A stretch of DNA of 64,000 nt. It comes from Citrifermentans bremense R1. Lineage in GTDB: Bacteria; Desulfobacterota; Desulfuromonadia; Geobacterales; Geobacteraceae. The notes below the pieces were generated by a model, which had not been told where the DNA came from, searched no databases, and saw only the letters and a list, made by a program, of their open reading frames with translations. Made by a program: the position numbers and the translations under genes. The DNA lies in the NCBI RefSeq assembly GCF_000426865.1, contig NZ_AUGE01000018.1, forward strand, positions 25,958 through 89,957, written 5' to 3'. This document shows, one piece after another, positions 9,570 to 18,694 of this stretch; the first letter of the stretch is position 1, and every line of letters starts with the position of its first letter.

Positions 9570-9708
9570 CCTGTCGGAATAACTTGAGTTTTGTCGGCAA
9601 AACCTATATATTTCTGCGATTCCGATTAAACACCAAACGAGTGGGGATCGGGGCCTCCCGCGTCTCCTTCCCACGCAGTGTCCGATAAAACTTCTGTATT
9701 CCGACAGG
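9570..9708. repeat. Long inverted repeat in the trpG upstream region
   Basis: The arm at 9570-9600 is an imperfect inverted copy of 9678-9708, about 31 bases each. The outer 12 bases (CCTGTCGGAATA and its complement) match perfectly, and an inner AGTTTT(G/A)TCGG block also matches. The arms are separated by 77 bases. The left arm covers the -35 region of a candidate promoter and the right arm ends 9 bases before the trpG ATG. It may be a paired operator or the remains of a small mobile element; a leader RNA starting near 9619 would contain only the right arm. Confidence 0.7.
9584..9612 (+). promoter_or_regulatory. Candidate sigma-70 promoter for the trp operon
   Basis: TTGAGT and TATATT are separated by exactly 17 bases about 100 bases before trpG, in an AT-rich patch of an otherwise GC-rich leader. 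The -35 lies within the left arm of the inverted repeat, which would let a regulator bound there block the polymerase. This is pattern matching only. Confidence 0.5.
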
Positions 9709-9716
9709 TTACTCAT

Positions 9717-10286
9717 ATGCTCCTGATGATAGACAACTACGACTCCTTCACCTACAACATCGTCCAGTACCTGGGCGAGCTGGGCGAGGAGGTCGGGGTG
9801 CACCGAAACGACAAGATCACTTTGGACCAGATCGAGGCCCTGGCGCCGGAGCGCATCGTGATCTCCCCGGGCCCCTGCTCCCCGGAGGAGGCAGGGATCT
9901 CGGTCGAGGTGGTGCGCCGCTTCGCCGGGCGCATTCCGATCCTGGGGGTCTGTCTCGGGCACCAGTCGATCGGCTACGCCTTCGGCGGCAAGATCGTCAA
10001 GAGCGCCACCTTGATGCATGGCAAGACCTCCCCCATCCTGCACGACGGCAAGGAACTCTTCGCCGGCCTCCCCAACCCGTTTGCGGCCACGCGCTACCAT
10101 TCGCTGATCGTCGAGCGCGAGTCGCTTCCCGCCGAGTTGGAGGTGACCGCCTGGGTTGCCGAGGGGGAGATAATGGGGATGCGGCACCGCACCCTCCCGA
10201 TCTGGGGCGTGCAGTTCCACCCGGAGTCTATCCTCACCGAGGGCGGGATGGAGCTTTTGCAAAACTTTCTGCAGATGACGAAGTAA
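9717..10286 (+). CDS. trpG: Anthranilate synthase glutamine amidotransferase component (TrpG/PabA)
   Basis: A 189-residue class I glutaminase that delivers ammonia from glutamine to TrpE, and possibly also to PabB. The opening [14 protein letters not shown] is the family signature. The catalytic Cys79 lies in GVCLGHQS, and the His/Glu pair lies in [14 protein letters not shown] chose ATG 9717 because it gives the canonical N-terminus; a GTG at 9678 would translate the right arm of the inverted repeat. trpE, normally adjacent, is absent from this window, so TrpG must partner with a synthase encoded elsewhere. Confidence 0.95.
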   Translation: MLLMIDNYDSFTYNIVQYLGELGEEVGVHRNDKITLDQIEALAPERIVISPGPCSPEEAGISVEVVRRFAGRIPILGVCLGHQSIGYAFGGKIVKSATLMHGKTSPILHDGKELFAGLPNPFAATRYHSLIVERESLPAELEVTAWVAEGEIMGMRHRTLPIWGVQFHPESILTEGGMELLQNFLQMTK

Positions 10287-10471
10287 CCTCTGCGCTACCA
10301 GGGACCCGGATGGCATCCGCCCGGGCCCGGTTCCCTGGCTGGCGCCGCAAATGCATGGCCAGCAAGGAGAACGTCCCGCACCGGATCACCCCGTCCTTCG
10401 CTGTTTTCCCCAGTGCTGCCTTTCTTTTTTCTGTGGTGATGCTTTTGATCTTTGGTTGAAAAGGAGCGGCT

Positions 10472-11530
10472 ATGATTCGCAAGGCAATCGCGCGTGTAGT
10501 GGAACGGCAGGATCTTTCCGAAGCAGAGATGATCGAGGTCATGGACCAGGTGATGTCCGGCGGCGCCACCCCGGCGCAGATCGCCTCCTTCATCACCGCC
10601 CTCAGGATGAAGGGGGAGACGGTTGACGAGATCACCGGCGCCGCGCGCGTCATGCGCGACCGGGCGCTTCCCATCCGGGTGGGGAAGAGCGTGCTCGGCA
10701 TCGACCGCGACGACATCAACCTCGACCGCGAGACCATCCTCGACACCTGCGGCACCGGCGGCAGCGGCACCAACAGCTTCAACATCTCCACTACCGTAGC
10801 CTTCATCGTATCCGCCTGCGGCGTCAAGGTCGCCAAGCACGGCAACCGCGCGGTCTCCTCTTCCTGCGGCTCGGCCGACGTCCTGGAGGCGTTGGGGGTG
10901 AACCTCGACGTCACCCCCGATGTGGTCGAGCGGAGCATCGCCCAGATCGGCATCGGCTTTCTCTTCGCCCCGGCGCTTCACGGCGCCATGAAGCACGCCA
11001 TCGGCCCCAGGCGCGAGATCGGCATCCGTACCATCTTCAACATATTGGGCCCCCTGACCAACCCCGCCGGCGCCGACTGCCAGGTGCTCGGCGTCTACCG
11101 CGAGGACCTGGTGGAGAAGCTCGCGCAGGTCTTGAAGAAACTCGGCTGCCGCAGCGGCTTCGTGGTGCATGGCTGCGACGGCATGGACGAGATCACCCTG
11201 ACCGGCGAGAGCACCGTGGCCGAGATCACCGCCGACGGCGTGAAGCTCTACAAGGTAACCCCGGAGCAGTTCGGCCTGGAGCGCGCTCCGCTTGCCGAAC
11301 TGCACGGCGGCGACGCACTGGGAAACGCGGTTATCGTTAGAGACATCCTCTCCGGCAAGGACGGCGCCAAGAGGCGCATCGTGCTTTTGAACGCAGGGTA
11401 TGCGCTGGTCGCTACCGGGAAGGCGAAGGAGGTCGCCGAGGGGATACGTCTCGCCGCCGAGACCATCGACTCCGGCGCGGCGATGAAGCAGCTTGAGCGG
11501 TTGGTCGCGCTTACCAACGAGGTGGAATAG
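10472..11530 (+). CDS. trpD: Anthranilate phosphoribosyltransferase
   Basis: A 352-residue cytosolic enzyme joining anthranilate to PRPP, the second committed step to tryptophan. It carries the PRPP-binding [14 protein letters not shown] motif (about residues 92-105) and KHGNRAVSS (about 130), with normal length. A 185-base spacer with a GC-rich dyad (CCAGGGA...TCCCTGG, about 10297-10338) separates it from trpG, longer than in tight operons. AAAGGAG precedes ATG 10472. A repeat-rich gap separates it from trpC. Confidence 0.96.
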   Translation: MIRKAIARVVERQDLSEAEMIEVMDQVMSGGATPAQIASFITALRMKGETVDEITGAARVMRDRALPIRVGKSVLGIDRDDINLDRETILDTCGTGGSGTNSFNISTTVAFIVSACGVKVAKHGNRAVSSSCGSADVLEALGVNLDVTPDVVERSIAQIGIGFLFAPALHGAMKHAIGPRREIGIRTIFNILGPLTNPAGADCQVLGVYREDLVEKLAQVLKKLGCRSGFVVHGCDGMDEITLTGESTVAEITADGVKLYKVTPEQFGLERAPLAELHGGDALGNAVIVRDILSGKDGAKRRIVLLNAGYALVATGKAKEVAEGIRLAAETIDSGAAMKQLERLVALTNEVE

Positions 11531-11700
11531 AGTTCTCCCCCCCTCCCGCTCTGGGGGAGAGAGCATAGACTGGAAGCTCCTTTATACCCTCCCCCCCTGG
11601 GGGAGGGTTGAGGGAGATGCCACAAGCTAGAACGGCGCCCCTCACCCCAACCCTCTCCCAGAGGGAGAGGGGGCATGGACGCAGCGTTCTGCCATCAGAA
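11531..11700. repeat. REP-like composite repeat between trpD and trpC
   Basis: A C-run/GGGAG hairpin (11535-11561) is followed by a composite element at 11587-11673 built of two hairpins joined by GATGCCACAAGCTAGAACGG. In reverse complement it matches 42223-42330, which lies inside the glycosyltransferase gene, both in the two hairpins and in the GTGGC(A/G)TCTCCCTCA junction. It lies inside the trp operon, where such hairpins could affect mRNA processing. Confidence 0.7.
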
Positions 11701-11827
11701 GTTGAAGCAATTTTCACTGAAACTGTAACCCATGTCCCCGAACACATGTCACCCTTGACTCGGTCTGCACACCCCTAGGGGAGGGGGGACTAGGTCATGG
11801 ATCACAGGATCACGAAGGATTTACTTT

Positions 11828-12628
11828 ATGACGCAGCTCCCCGATGTGCTGAAGAAAATAGTGGACTACAAGCAGGGCGAAGTCGCCGCCATGAAGGCGG
11901 AAGTGCCGCTAAACGAGATCATGGACCGGCTCGCCGAACTGGAGGACCACCCCCGGGGGTTCCAGGCGGCGCTTATCAACTCGCTCTCCTCGGGATGGAC
12001 CCCTATCATCGCGGAGGTGAAGAAGGGGTCCCCGTCCAAGGGGCTGATCCGGCCCGACTTCGACCCGCTGCAGATCGCCCGGACCTACCAGGAAAACGGG
12101 GCCAGCTGCCTCTCCGTCCTCACCGACGAGCATTTCTTCATGGGGCACCTGAGCTACTTGGCCGCTATCCGCGAAGAGGTTTCGCTCCCGCTTCTGCGCA
12201 AGGACTTCATCTTCGACCCCTATCAGATCTACCAGGCCCGCGCCGCCGGGGCCGACGCCATCCTCCTGATCGCAGCCATGCTGGATCTCCCCCAGTTGCG
12301 GGACTTCGCCGCGCTGGCGCAGGAGCTCTCCATGGACGTGCTCCTGGAGGTGCATGACGAGAAGGAACTGGAGACGGCCCTGCAGACCGATTGCAGCATG
12401 ATCGGCATCAACAACCGCGATCTGAGGAGCTTCGTGGTCGACATCCGCACCTCGGAGCGTCTGGCCGCGCTGGTGCCGCAGGGGCGCCTGGTGGTAGCGG
12501 AAAGCGGCATCAACAGGCGCGAGGAGATCGTGCACCTCATGTCGAACGGGCTGCACGCCTTTCTCATCGGCGAGTCGCTGATGCGCGAGGACGACTTCGG
12601 CTCGAAGCTGCGCGAACTGCTGGGTTAA
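11828..12628 (+). CDS. trpC: Indole-3-glycerol phosphate synthase
   Basis: A 266-residue TIM-barrel enzyme that closes the indole ring from CdRP. Visible hallmarks are [13 protein letters not shown] (catalytic Lys, about residue 60), [26 protein letters not shown] (second catalytic Lys) and [10 protein letters not shown] followed by VAESGI. It is a free-standing protein, not fused to TrpF as in enterobacteria. ATG 11828 is chosen from its match to the usual N-terminal length. trpB2 starts 29 bases after its stop with a strong AAAGGAG site, consistent with co-transcription. Confidence 0.96.
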   Translation: MTQLPDVLKKIVDYKQGEVAAMKAEVPLNEIMDRLAELEDHPRGFQAALINSLSSGWTPIIAEVKKGSPSKGLIRPDFDPLQIARTYQENGASCLSVLTDEHFFMGHLSYLAAIREEVSLPLLRKDFIFDPYQIYQARAAGADAILLIAAMLDLPQLRDFAALAQELSMDVLLEVHDEKELETALQTDCSMIGINNRDLRSFVVDIRTSERLAALVPQGRLVVAESGINRREEIVHLMSNGLHAFLIGESLMREDDFGSKLRELLG

Positions 12629-12657
12629 CTACGACAATCCGTCCCAAAGGAGTGGCT

Positions 12658-14013
12658 ATGAATACCAAGTTTATGCTCGATGAATCACGCATCCCTAAAC
12701 AGTGGTACAACATCATCCCCGACATGCCCGGGCCGCTGCATCCTGTCGTCAACCCGCAGACCTTGAAGCCGGTCACACCCGAGGATATGACCGCCATCTT
12801 CCCCATGTCGCTGATCGAGCAGGAGATGTCGACCGAGCGCTGGATCGATATTCCCGAAGACGTGCGCGAAAAATACAGGCTCTGGCGGCCGGCCCCGCTT
12901 TTCAGGGCCAGAAGGCTGGAGCAGGCGCTGCAGACCCCGGCGAAGATCTATTACAAATACGAAGGGGTCTCGCCCGCCGGCTCCCATAAGCCGAACTCCG
13001 CCATCCCGCAGGCCTACTACAACAAGCAGGCGGGGATCCGCAGGCTCGCTACCGAGACCGGCGCGGGGCAGTGGGGGAGCTCGCTGGCCCTGGCCTGCTC
13101 CATGTTCGGCTTGGAGTGCACCATCTACATGGTGAAGGTCTCCTGTACCCAGAAGCCGTACCGAAAGAGCATGATGCAGCTTTGGGGCGCGACGGTGATC
13201 CCGTCCCCCTCCGAGTTCACCAACGCGGGGCGCTCGATTCTGGCGCACGACCCGAACAACCTGGGGAGCCTCGGCATCGCCATCTCCGAGGCGGTGGAGG
13301 ACGCGGCGACCCACGACGACACGAACTATGCGCTGGGGAGCGTCTTGAACCACGTCTGCCTGCACCAGACCGTGATCGGGCTGGAAGCGAAGGAGCAGAT
13401 GGAGCTGGCCGGGGATTACCCCGATGTGGTGATCGCCTGCTGCGGCGGCGGCTCCAACTTCGCCGGGCTCGCCTTCCCCTTCCTCTCCGACCGCGCCAAC
13501 GGGAAAAAGGTGCGCTGCCTGGCCGTGGAGCCGGCTTCCTGCCCGACCCTGACCAAGGGGATTTACGCCTTCGATTACGGCGACACGGCGAAGCTTGCCC
13601 CCATCACCAAGATGTACACCCTGGGGCACGACTTCATGCCGCCGGGGATCCATGCCGGCGGGCTGCGCTACCACGGTGAGTCCGCGCTCATCTCCCAGCT
13701 CTACCACGCCGGAGAGATCGAGGCGAAGTCCTACAAGCAGAACGCCTGCTTCGAAGGGGCGCTGCTTTTCGCCAGGAGCGAGGGGATCGTGCCGGCGCCG
13801 GAATCCTCCCACGCGGTGCGCGCCGCCATCGACGAGGCGGTGCTGGCCAAGGAGGAGGGGAAGGAGAAGACCATCCTCTTCGGGCTTTCCGGCCACGGGC
13901 AGCTCGACATGATGGCGTACGACGCCTATCTCTCCGGCGCGCTCGAGGACTTCGAGTATCCGGAGGAGATGATCCGGCAATCGCTGGAGCGGCTGCCGAA
14001 GGTTTCCTTCTAG
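12658..14013 (+). CDS. trpB2: TrpB2-type tryptophan synthase beta chain
   Basis: A 451-residue PLP enzyme of the TrpB2 group, longer than TrpB1 and independent of TrpA in many organisms. The PLP lysine lies in AGSHKPNSA (about residue 106), the phosphate-binding glycine loop is [10 protein letters not shown] (about 260-269), and the tail has [14 protein letters not shown]. It condenses indole (or O-phosphoserine-derived aminoacrylate plus indole) to tryptophan. ATG 12658 follows AAAGGAG by 7 bases; upstream frame extension overlaps trpC and is discarded. No trpA or trpB1 is visible nearby, so those may be elsewhere. Confidence 0.93.
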   Translation: MNTKFMLDESRIPKQWYNIIPDMPGPLHPVVNPQTLKPVTPEDMTAIFPMSLIEQEMSTERWIDIPEDVREKYRLWRPAPLFRARRLEQALQTPAKIYYKYEGVSPAGSHKPNSAIPQAYYNKQAGIRRLATETGAGQWGSSLALACSMFGLECTIYMVKVSCTQKPYRKSMMQLWGATVIPSPSEFTNAGRSILAHDPNNLGSLGIAISEAVEDAATHDDTNYALGSVLNHVCLHQTVIGLEAKEQMELAGDYPDVVIACCGGGSNFAGLAFPFLSDRANGKKVRCLAVEPASCPTLTKGIYAFDYGDTAKLAPITKMYTLGHDFMPPGIHAGGLRYHGESALISQLYHAGEIEAKSYKQNACFEGALLFARSEGIVPAPESSHAVRAAIDEAVLAKEEGKEKTILFGLSGHGQLDMMAYDAYLSGALEDFEYPEEMIRQSLERLPKVSF

Positions 14014-14295
14014 GGACGATAGGGGACTGGCTCCGAAGGTGCCTGTCCCCGTTGCTGCTAGGGACAACCCTCACCCGCCTTCGCGATCAGCAGTGATCTG
14101 CTTTTAAGCCTCTGCAGAACCCTGCCCCCTCCCTTGACGGGACGGGGGGATGTCTTCGAGGCGATTGCCCATGCCAAGGGTCGTGAAGATCGGCCTGCTG
14201 GAAAGGATGTTTCTTTCCGCCGAAAAGAAGGGCCGTTTCGGGCGGAATTCCCCGGCGGCAGGTGGGAAATTGAGCAATTTTAAGGGTATACGCCG

Positions 14296-14916
14296 ATGAC
14301 AAAGGTGAAGATATGTGGCATAACAACGCTTGAGGATGCTCTCATGGCAGTCGACGCCGGGGCAGACGCCCTTGGGTTCGTCTTCTTCGAGAAGTCCCCG
14401 CGCAATATCGCGCCTGAAGCTGCCGCCCGGATCATCCGGGAGCTTCCCCCCTTCGTCCAGGTGGTGGGGCTCTTTGTCAACGCCGAACTCGACTTCGTCA
14501 ACCGTACCGCAGACACCTGCGGCCTCGATCTGGTTCAGCTGCACGGAGAGGAGAGCCCGGCATACTGCGGGCTGGTGCGGCGAAGGGTGATGAAGGCGTT
14601 CCGGGTGCGCAGCGCCGAGAGCCTTGCCGCACTTCCCAACTACAAGGTTTCGGCCTATCTCCTTGACGCCTACTCCCCGGCTTCCCCCGGCGGGACCGGC
14701 GAGCGCTTCGACTGGGATCACGCCGTAGCCGCCAAAGGGCAGGGGAGGATAGTTCTGGCAGGAGGGCTCGACCCTGACAACGTCGCCCAGGCGGTGGCCA
14801 AGGTCGCCCCTTATGCGGTCGACGTCTCCAGCGGCGTGGAGCTTGCCCCCGGCCGCAAGGACCCAGAGAAAGTCAGGCGTTTCGTTGCTGAGGCGAAGAA
14901 GGTCTCCTTAATTTAA
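14296..14916 (+). CDS. trpF: Phosphoribosylanthranilate isomerase
   Basis: A 206-residue TIM barrel that performs the Amadori rearrangement of PRA to CdRP. The catalytic Cys lies in the first strand (VKICGITTLEDA, about residue 7) and the catalytic Asp in AYLLDAYSP (about 128). The C-terminus GVELAPGRKDPEKVRRFV is typical. It lies 282 bases after trpB2; the gap contains repeat-like hairpins (for example C-run/TTGACGGG at 14127-14148), so it may not share the same transcript. Confidence 0.95.
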   Translation: MTKVKICGITTLEDALMAVDAGADALGFVFFEKSPRNIAPEAAARIIRELPPFVQVVGLFVNAELDFVNRTADTCGLDLVQLHGEESPAYCGLVRRRVMKAFRVRSAESLAALPNYKVSAYLLDAYSPASPGGTGERFDWDHAVAAKGQGRIVLAGGLDPDNVAQAVAKVAPYAVDVSSGVELAPGRKDPEKVRRFVAEAKKVSLI

Positions 14917-15020
14917 GTCGAACCCTCTCCCGACCCTTTCCACAAGGCAGGGGGAGTTTGTACCTGATAACGTAGAACCTTGAAGCATGAGCGGTTTTAA
15001 CCCAAACCAAAGGAGTGGCA

Positions 15021-16619
15021 ATGAAGATTATCGTAACCGATGAAGTGGCTCAGGAAGGACTGGCACTTTTGCAGCGCGACCCGCGCGTGCAGATGGACAT
15101 CAAGCTGGGACTGAAGAAGGAAGAGCTTTACTCGATCATTGGTGATTACGACGTTATCATCACCAGAAGCGGCACCACCGTGGACAAGCCCCTGCTTGAC
15201 GCAGCGACCAACCTGAAAATGGTGGCGCGCGCCGGCGTCGGCGTCGACAACGTGGATGTCGACTATGCCTCCGCCAAGGGCGTCATCGTCGTCAATGCAC
15301 CTTTCGGCAACACCAACAGCGCGGCGGAACACGCCATGGCGCTGCTGCTTTCCTTCTGCCGCAATATCACCAAGGCTAACTCGTCCCTCAAGGGAGGCGC
15401 CTGGAAGCGCGCCCCCTTCACCGGCTACGAACTTAAAGGGCGCACCGCCGGCGTCATCGGTCTGGGCAAGGTAGGGGGGAGGGTGGCTACCCGCCTCAAG
15501 GCTTTCGAGTGCGAAGTGCTCGCCTGCGACCCCTACATCGCAGAGAAAAGGGCGCACGACCTTGGCGTCAAGCTGGTTTCGCTGGATGAAATCGTCCGCG
15601 TCTGCGACATCATCACCGTCCACACCCCGCTTACCGCGGAGACCAGCAACATGATCGGCAAGAAAGAGCTCGCCGCCATGAAGGAAGGGGTCATCGTCAT
15701 CAACGCGGCGCGCGGCGGCATCATCAACGAGGAGGCGATGCTTGAGGCGCTCGATTCCGGCAAGGTAACCGGCGCAGCCTTCGACGTCTGGAGCCAGGAG
15801 CCCCCCGACACCGATACCCTGAAAAAGCTGATCGGCCACGAGAAGATGGTGGTCACGCCGCATCTGGGCGCCAACACCTTTGAAGCGCAGGTGAACGTGG
15901 CGGTGGACGTCTCCCGTGAGATCATCCACTACCTGGACGAGCAGCCGCTGGAGAACGCCATCAACATCCCGAGGTTCGACGCAGCCCTCATGGGGCAGAT
16001 GCGTCCTTACCTGAACCTGATGAACGTGCTGTCCGATTTCGTCATCCAGCTGGTGGACACCAACCTGAACAAGATCACCTTCACCTACACCGGCAACCTC
16101 GCCCAGTACGACTGCACGCCCATCACCGTTCTTGGTCTGGCGTCGCTTCTGAACCGCAGGGTCGAGCAGGACGTGAACATGGTCAACGCGCAGCTCGTCG
16201 CCGACAGCATGGGGATCGTCGTCGAAGAGGTGAAGTCCAACCAGACCGAGGCCTTCTCCAACATGATCACCATCGCCATCGAGGGCCCCGGCGAGAAGAG
16301 GCTCATCAGCGGCACCTTGTTCGAAGGGATCCCGCGCATCGTCAAGCTGCGCGACTACCAGATGGACTTCCGCCCCGAAGAGCACATGCTGCTCATGGCT
16401 TACGGCGACCGTCCGGGCATCATCGGCAAGATCGGCACCATCCTCGGCACCCACGAGATCAACATCGCCTCGATGAACCTGGGTCGTCGCGAGAAGAAAG
16501 GGGAGGCGATGGTCATCCTCTCCCTCGACTCCGCCGTAACCCCGGAAGTCGTGGAAGAGGTGCGAGGCGCCACCGAGGCGACCTTCGTCAAACCGCTCTA
16601 CCTGGTGACCGCGAAGTAG
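15021..16619 (+). CDS. serA: D-3-phosphoglycerate dehydrogenase, long (ASB-ACT) form
   Basis: A 532-residue enzyme making 3-phosphohydroxypyruvate, the first step of serine synthesis. It has the 2-hydroxyacid dehydrogenase fold with nucleotide loop GLGKVGGRVA (about 146-155), the active-site region NAARGGIINEEAML and His in TPHLGANTFEAQ (about 280). An ASB substrate-binding domain (about 320-450) and a C-terminal ACT domain follow, the latter likely giving serine feedback. ATG 15021 follows AAAGGAGTGGCA. Serine feeds both TrpB2 and CysK, both encoded in the window. A strong terminator follows. Confidence 0.96.
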   Translation: MKIIVTDEVAQEGLALLQRDPRVQMDIKLGLKKEELYSIIGDYDVIITRSGTTVDKPLLDAATNLKMVARAGVGVDNVDVDYASAKGVIVVNAPFGNTNSAAEHAMALLLSFCRNITKANSSLKGGAWKRAPFTGYELKGRTAGVIGLGKVGGRVATRLKAFECEVLACDPYIAEKRAHDLGVKLVSLDEIVRVCDIITVHTPLTAETSNMIGKKELAAMKEGVIVINAARGGIINEEAMLEALDSGKVTGAAFDVWSQEPPDTDTLKKLIGHEKMVVTPHLGANTFEAQVNVAVDVSREIIHYLDEQPLENAINIPRFDAALMGQMRPYLNLMNVLSDFVIQLVDTNLNKITFTYTGNLAQYDCTPITVLGLASLLNRRVEQDVNMVNAQLVADSMGIVVEEVKSNQTEAFSNMITIAIEGPGEKRLISGTLFEGIPRIVKLRDYQMDFRPEEHMLLMAYGDRPGIIGKIGTILGTHEINIASMNLGRREKKGEAMVILSLDSAVTPEVVEEVRGATEATFVKPLYLVTAK

Positions 16620-16641
16620 GAAGGAAACCACAGGCAAAGAA

Positions 16642-16675
16642 AAAGGCCCCGGCGAAAGCTCGGGGCCTTTTTTTT
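16642..16675 (+). terminator. Intrinsic terminator after serA
   Basis: AAAGGCCCCG and CGGGGCCTTT form a perfect 10-bp stem with a 9-base loop, followed by eight T residues in total. It lies 23 bases past the serA stop. Confidence 0.93.
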
Positions 16676-16690
16676 AACCTGAAAGCGTAA

Positions 16691-16847
16691 GGCGGAACAC
16701 AGAGGGCACAGGGGAAAAGCCAAGGCGGTCACAGAGGAGAAACCAGACCCTAAAACTGCAACGGCCCTGTATCCCCTTTATCCCTGTTCAATGCCTTGTT
16801 CTCCCTCAGCGTCCTCTGCGAACCTCCGTGAACTCTCTGTTCCGCCT
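16691..16847. repeat. Intergenic repeat with inverted ends (CAGAGG-rich)
   Basis: GGCGGAACA at 16691-16699 and its complement at 16839-16847 bound a segment rich in CAGAGG/CCTCTG motifs. An internal 22-base stretch at 16771-16792 recurs exactly at 29583-29604. It lies between converging genes serA and the DAHP synthase gene and encodes nothing. Confidence 0.6.
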
Positions 16848-16862
16848 GTAGCCTTTAACTAA

Positions 16863-17936
16863 CTAAGAAATCTTCCTGCCGCCGCAGGCTTTCAATCTGC
16901 GGTGGGCTTCGCGCAGGGTGGCCTCGGTGGTTTCCCAGCTGATGCAGCTGTCGGTGATCGATACGCCGTAGGTCAAGGAGGAGGGGTCGCCGTCTTTCGG
17001 CATGGGCTGGTTCCCTTCCTTCAAATAGCTCTCGATCATCACGCCGGAGATGCTGCGGTTGCCAGCGGCGATCTGGTCGATCACGCTCTTCATCACCTCG
17101 GGTTGCCGCTCGTACTTCTTCTCGGAGTTGCCGTGGCTGCAGTCGACCATCATGGTGGGGGCAAGGCCCGCCTTGGCGATCATCTCCTCGGATTTGGCGA
17201 TGTCCTCCGGGGAGTAGTTCGGCTTCTTGCTTCCGCCGCGCAAGACCATGTGCACGTCGGGATTGCCGGTGGTCTGGATGATGGAGGTCAGGCCGTCGCG
17301 GTTGATGCCGAGGAAGCTGTGGGAATGAAGCGCCGCCTTCATGGCGTCGATGGCGATCTGGAGGTTACCGTCGGTGCCGTTTTTGAACCCTATCGCGAAG
17401 GAGAGGCCGCTTGCCATTTCGCGGTGGGTCTGTGATTCGGTGGTGCGGGCCCCGATGGCGCCCCAGGAGAGGAGATCGGCCAGGTACTCGGGGGTGATCG
17501 GGTCGAGCATCTCGGTTGCGACAGGAAGTCCCATCTCGGTGATCTTGCAGAGAAGGCCGCGGGCGATGCCGAGCCCCTTGGAGATCTGGTGGGTGCCGTT
17601 CATGTCAGGGTCGTTGATGAGCCCCTTCCACCCGATGGTGGTGCGCGGCTTCTCGAAGTACACGCGCATGATCAGCAGCATTTCCTCGGAGACCTCCTTG
17701 GCGAGCGCCGCGAGCTTCTCCGCGTACTCCAGGGCTCCCTTGGGGTCGTGAATGGAGCAGGGGCCGACGACCACCATGAGCCGCTTGTCCTCTCCCCTCA
17801 AGATCCTGGTGATGGCCGCGCGGCTGTTGCTCACGCAGGTCCCGGATTTCTCGGACATGGGGAAGACCTGTCTGAGATCGGTAGGTGCAATGATCGGAGT
17901 GATGCTTCTTACCTTGAGATTGTTGGTCTTGATCAT
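16863..17936 (-). CDS. aroG: 3-deoxy-7-phosphoheptulonate (DAHP) synthase, class I AroFGH type
   Basis: A 357-residue enzyme condensing PEP and erythrose-4-phosphate at the entry to the shikimate pathway. It shows VVGPCSIHDP (about residues 55-64), the MRVYFEKPRTTIGWKGLINDP substrate region, TESQTHREMASGLS and MVDCSHGNS with metal ligands. The length and these motifs place it with E. coli AroF/G/H; which amino acid inhibits it cannot be read here. It lies opposite the trp/serA block, supplying chorismate for tryptophan. A consensus-like promoter lies just upstream. Confidence 0.95.
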   Translation of the reverse strand: MIKTNNLKVRSITPIIAPTDLRQVFPMSEKSGTCVSNSRAAITRILRGEDKRLMVVVGPCSIHDPKGALEYAEKLAALAKEVSEEMLLIMRVYFEKPRTTIGWKGLINDPDMNGTHQISKGLGIARGLLCKITEMGLPVATEMLDPITPEYLADLLSWGAIGARTTESQTHREMASGLSFAIGFKNGTDGNLQIAIDAMKAALHSHSFLGINRDGLTSIIQTTGNPDVHMVLRGGSKKPNYSPEDIAKSEEMIAKAGLAPTMMVDCSHGNSEKKYERQPEVMKSVIDQIAAGNRSISGVMIESYLKEGNQPMPKDGDPSSLTYGVSITDSCISWETTEATLREAHRRLKACGGRKIS

Positions 17937-17972
17937 CTGAGACTCCCGCGCTAGCAGTTTTTAATGTGCTGT

Positions 17973-18001
17973 AATCTAGCGCGTTTCTCATGTAGTGTCA
18001 A
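17973..18001 (-). promoter_or_regulatory. Candidate sigma-70 promoter of the DAHP synthase gene
   Basis: On the minus strand TTGACA (18001-17996) and TAGATT (17978-17973) are separated by 17 bases, ending about 37 bases before the start codon. The -35 is a perfect consensus. Confidence 0.65.
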
Positions 18002-18041
18002 AAAAAAATGCCCCCGGCGTGGTGAATTTTGCCGAGGGCAT
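18001..18041 (-). terminator. Intrinsic terminator of the pncB-pncA operon
   Basis: On the minus strand ATGCCCTCGGC and GCCGGGGGCAT form an 11-bp stem (one C/G register wobble) with a 12-base loop followed by eight T residues. It lies 11 bases beyond the nicotinamidase stop. Confidence 0.88.
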
Positions 18042-18052
18042 ATTTTTGTTTG

Positions 18053-18685
18053 CTATCCGCGTCCCTGCTGTCGCTGCGGCGCGCCATCCCACGCCACGGC
18101 GGTGCCGATGGAGGCGAGGGTGGCGACGTCGGCGCCAGAGTGGATCATCTCCGCCACGGCCCGCTCCGAATCCCCCGGCCTGAGGTCGACTCCCCCGACG
18201 GCATCGGTCAGGAGGGTCACCTCGAATCCCGCCTTCAACGCCTCGAGCACCGTCTGTCTCACGCAGAAATCGGTGGCGAGCCCCCCGACGTAGAGCCGGT
18301 CCAGCTCCATGTGCCGCAGCAGCATGACGAATGGGGTGCCGTTCTCGGTTACCCCCTGCATGGCCGAGTATCCGTCGTCCCAGGAGGCCATCCCCTTGGA
18401 GATGACGATGGTGTCGCTTGGAAGTACCAGTGCCGGGTGAAATTCGGCGCCGAGGGTCCCCTGGACGCAGTGGGCCGGCCATTCACCGCCGTTTTCCTTG
18501 AAGTGCTTGCTCTGCTTTGGATGCCAGTCGCGCGAGGCGAAGACGGGCGCGCTCCTGCGCTTGAACAGATCCAGGTACCGGTTCAGTGCGTGGATCACCT
18601 GGTCGCAACGGGGGACGGGGAGCGCCCCTCCCGGACAGAAATCCACCTGCGCGTCGACAACAAGAAGTGCTCCTCTTCGTTGCAT
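18053..18685 (-). CDS. pncA: Nicotinamidase, isochorismatase-like hydrolase
   Basis: A 210-residue cysteine hydrolase converting nicotinamide to nicotinate. The catalytic Asp lies in LLVVDAQVDFCPGGALPVP (about residue 10), the metal site in ASRDWHPKQSKHF (about 50-62), and the nucleophile in ATDFCVRQTVLEALKAGF (about residue 140). Its gene starts 9 bases after pncB ends, so the two enzymes form a Preiss-Handler salvage pair: nicotinamide to nicotinate, then nicotinate to its mononucleotide. Confidence 0.93.
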   Translation of the reverse strand: MQRRGALLVVDAQVDFCPGGALPVPRCDQVIHALNRYLDLFKRRSAPVFASRDWHPKQSKHFKENGGEWPAHCVQGTLGAEFHPALVLPSDTIVISKGMASWDDGYSAMQGVTENGTPFVMLLRHMELDRLYVGGLATDFCVRQTVLEALKAGFEVTLLTDAVGGVDLRPGDSERAVAEMIHSGADVATLASIGTAVAWDGAPQRQQGRG

Positions 18686-18694
18686 GATCGCCTC

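Noticed and set aside
14997..16637. 546-codon minus-strand frame opposite serA
   Set aside because: It mirrors serA codon by codon, has no ribosome site, and its composition is typical of antisense frames in GC-rich genes.
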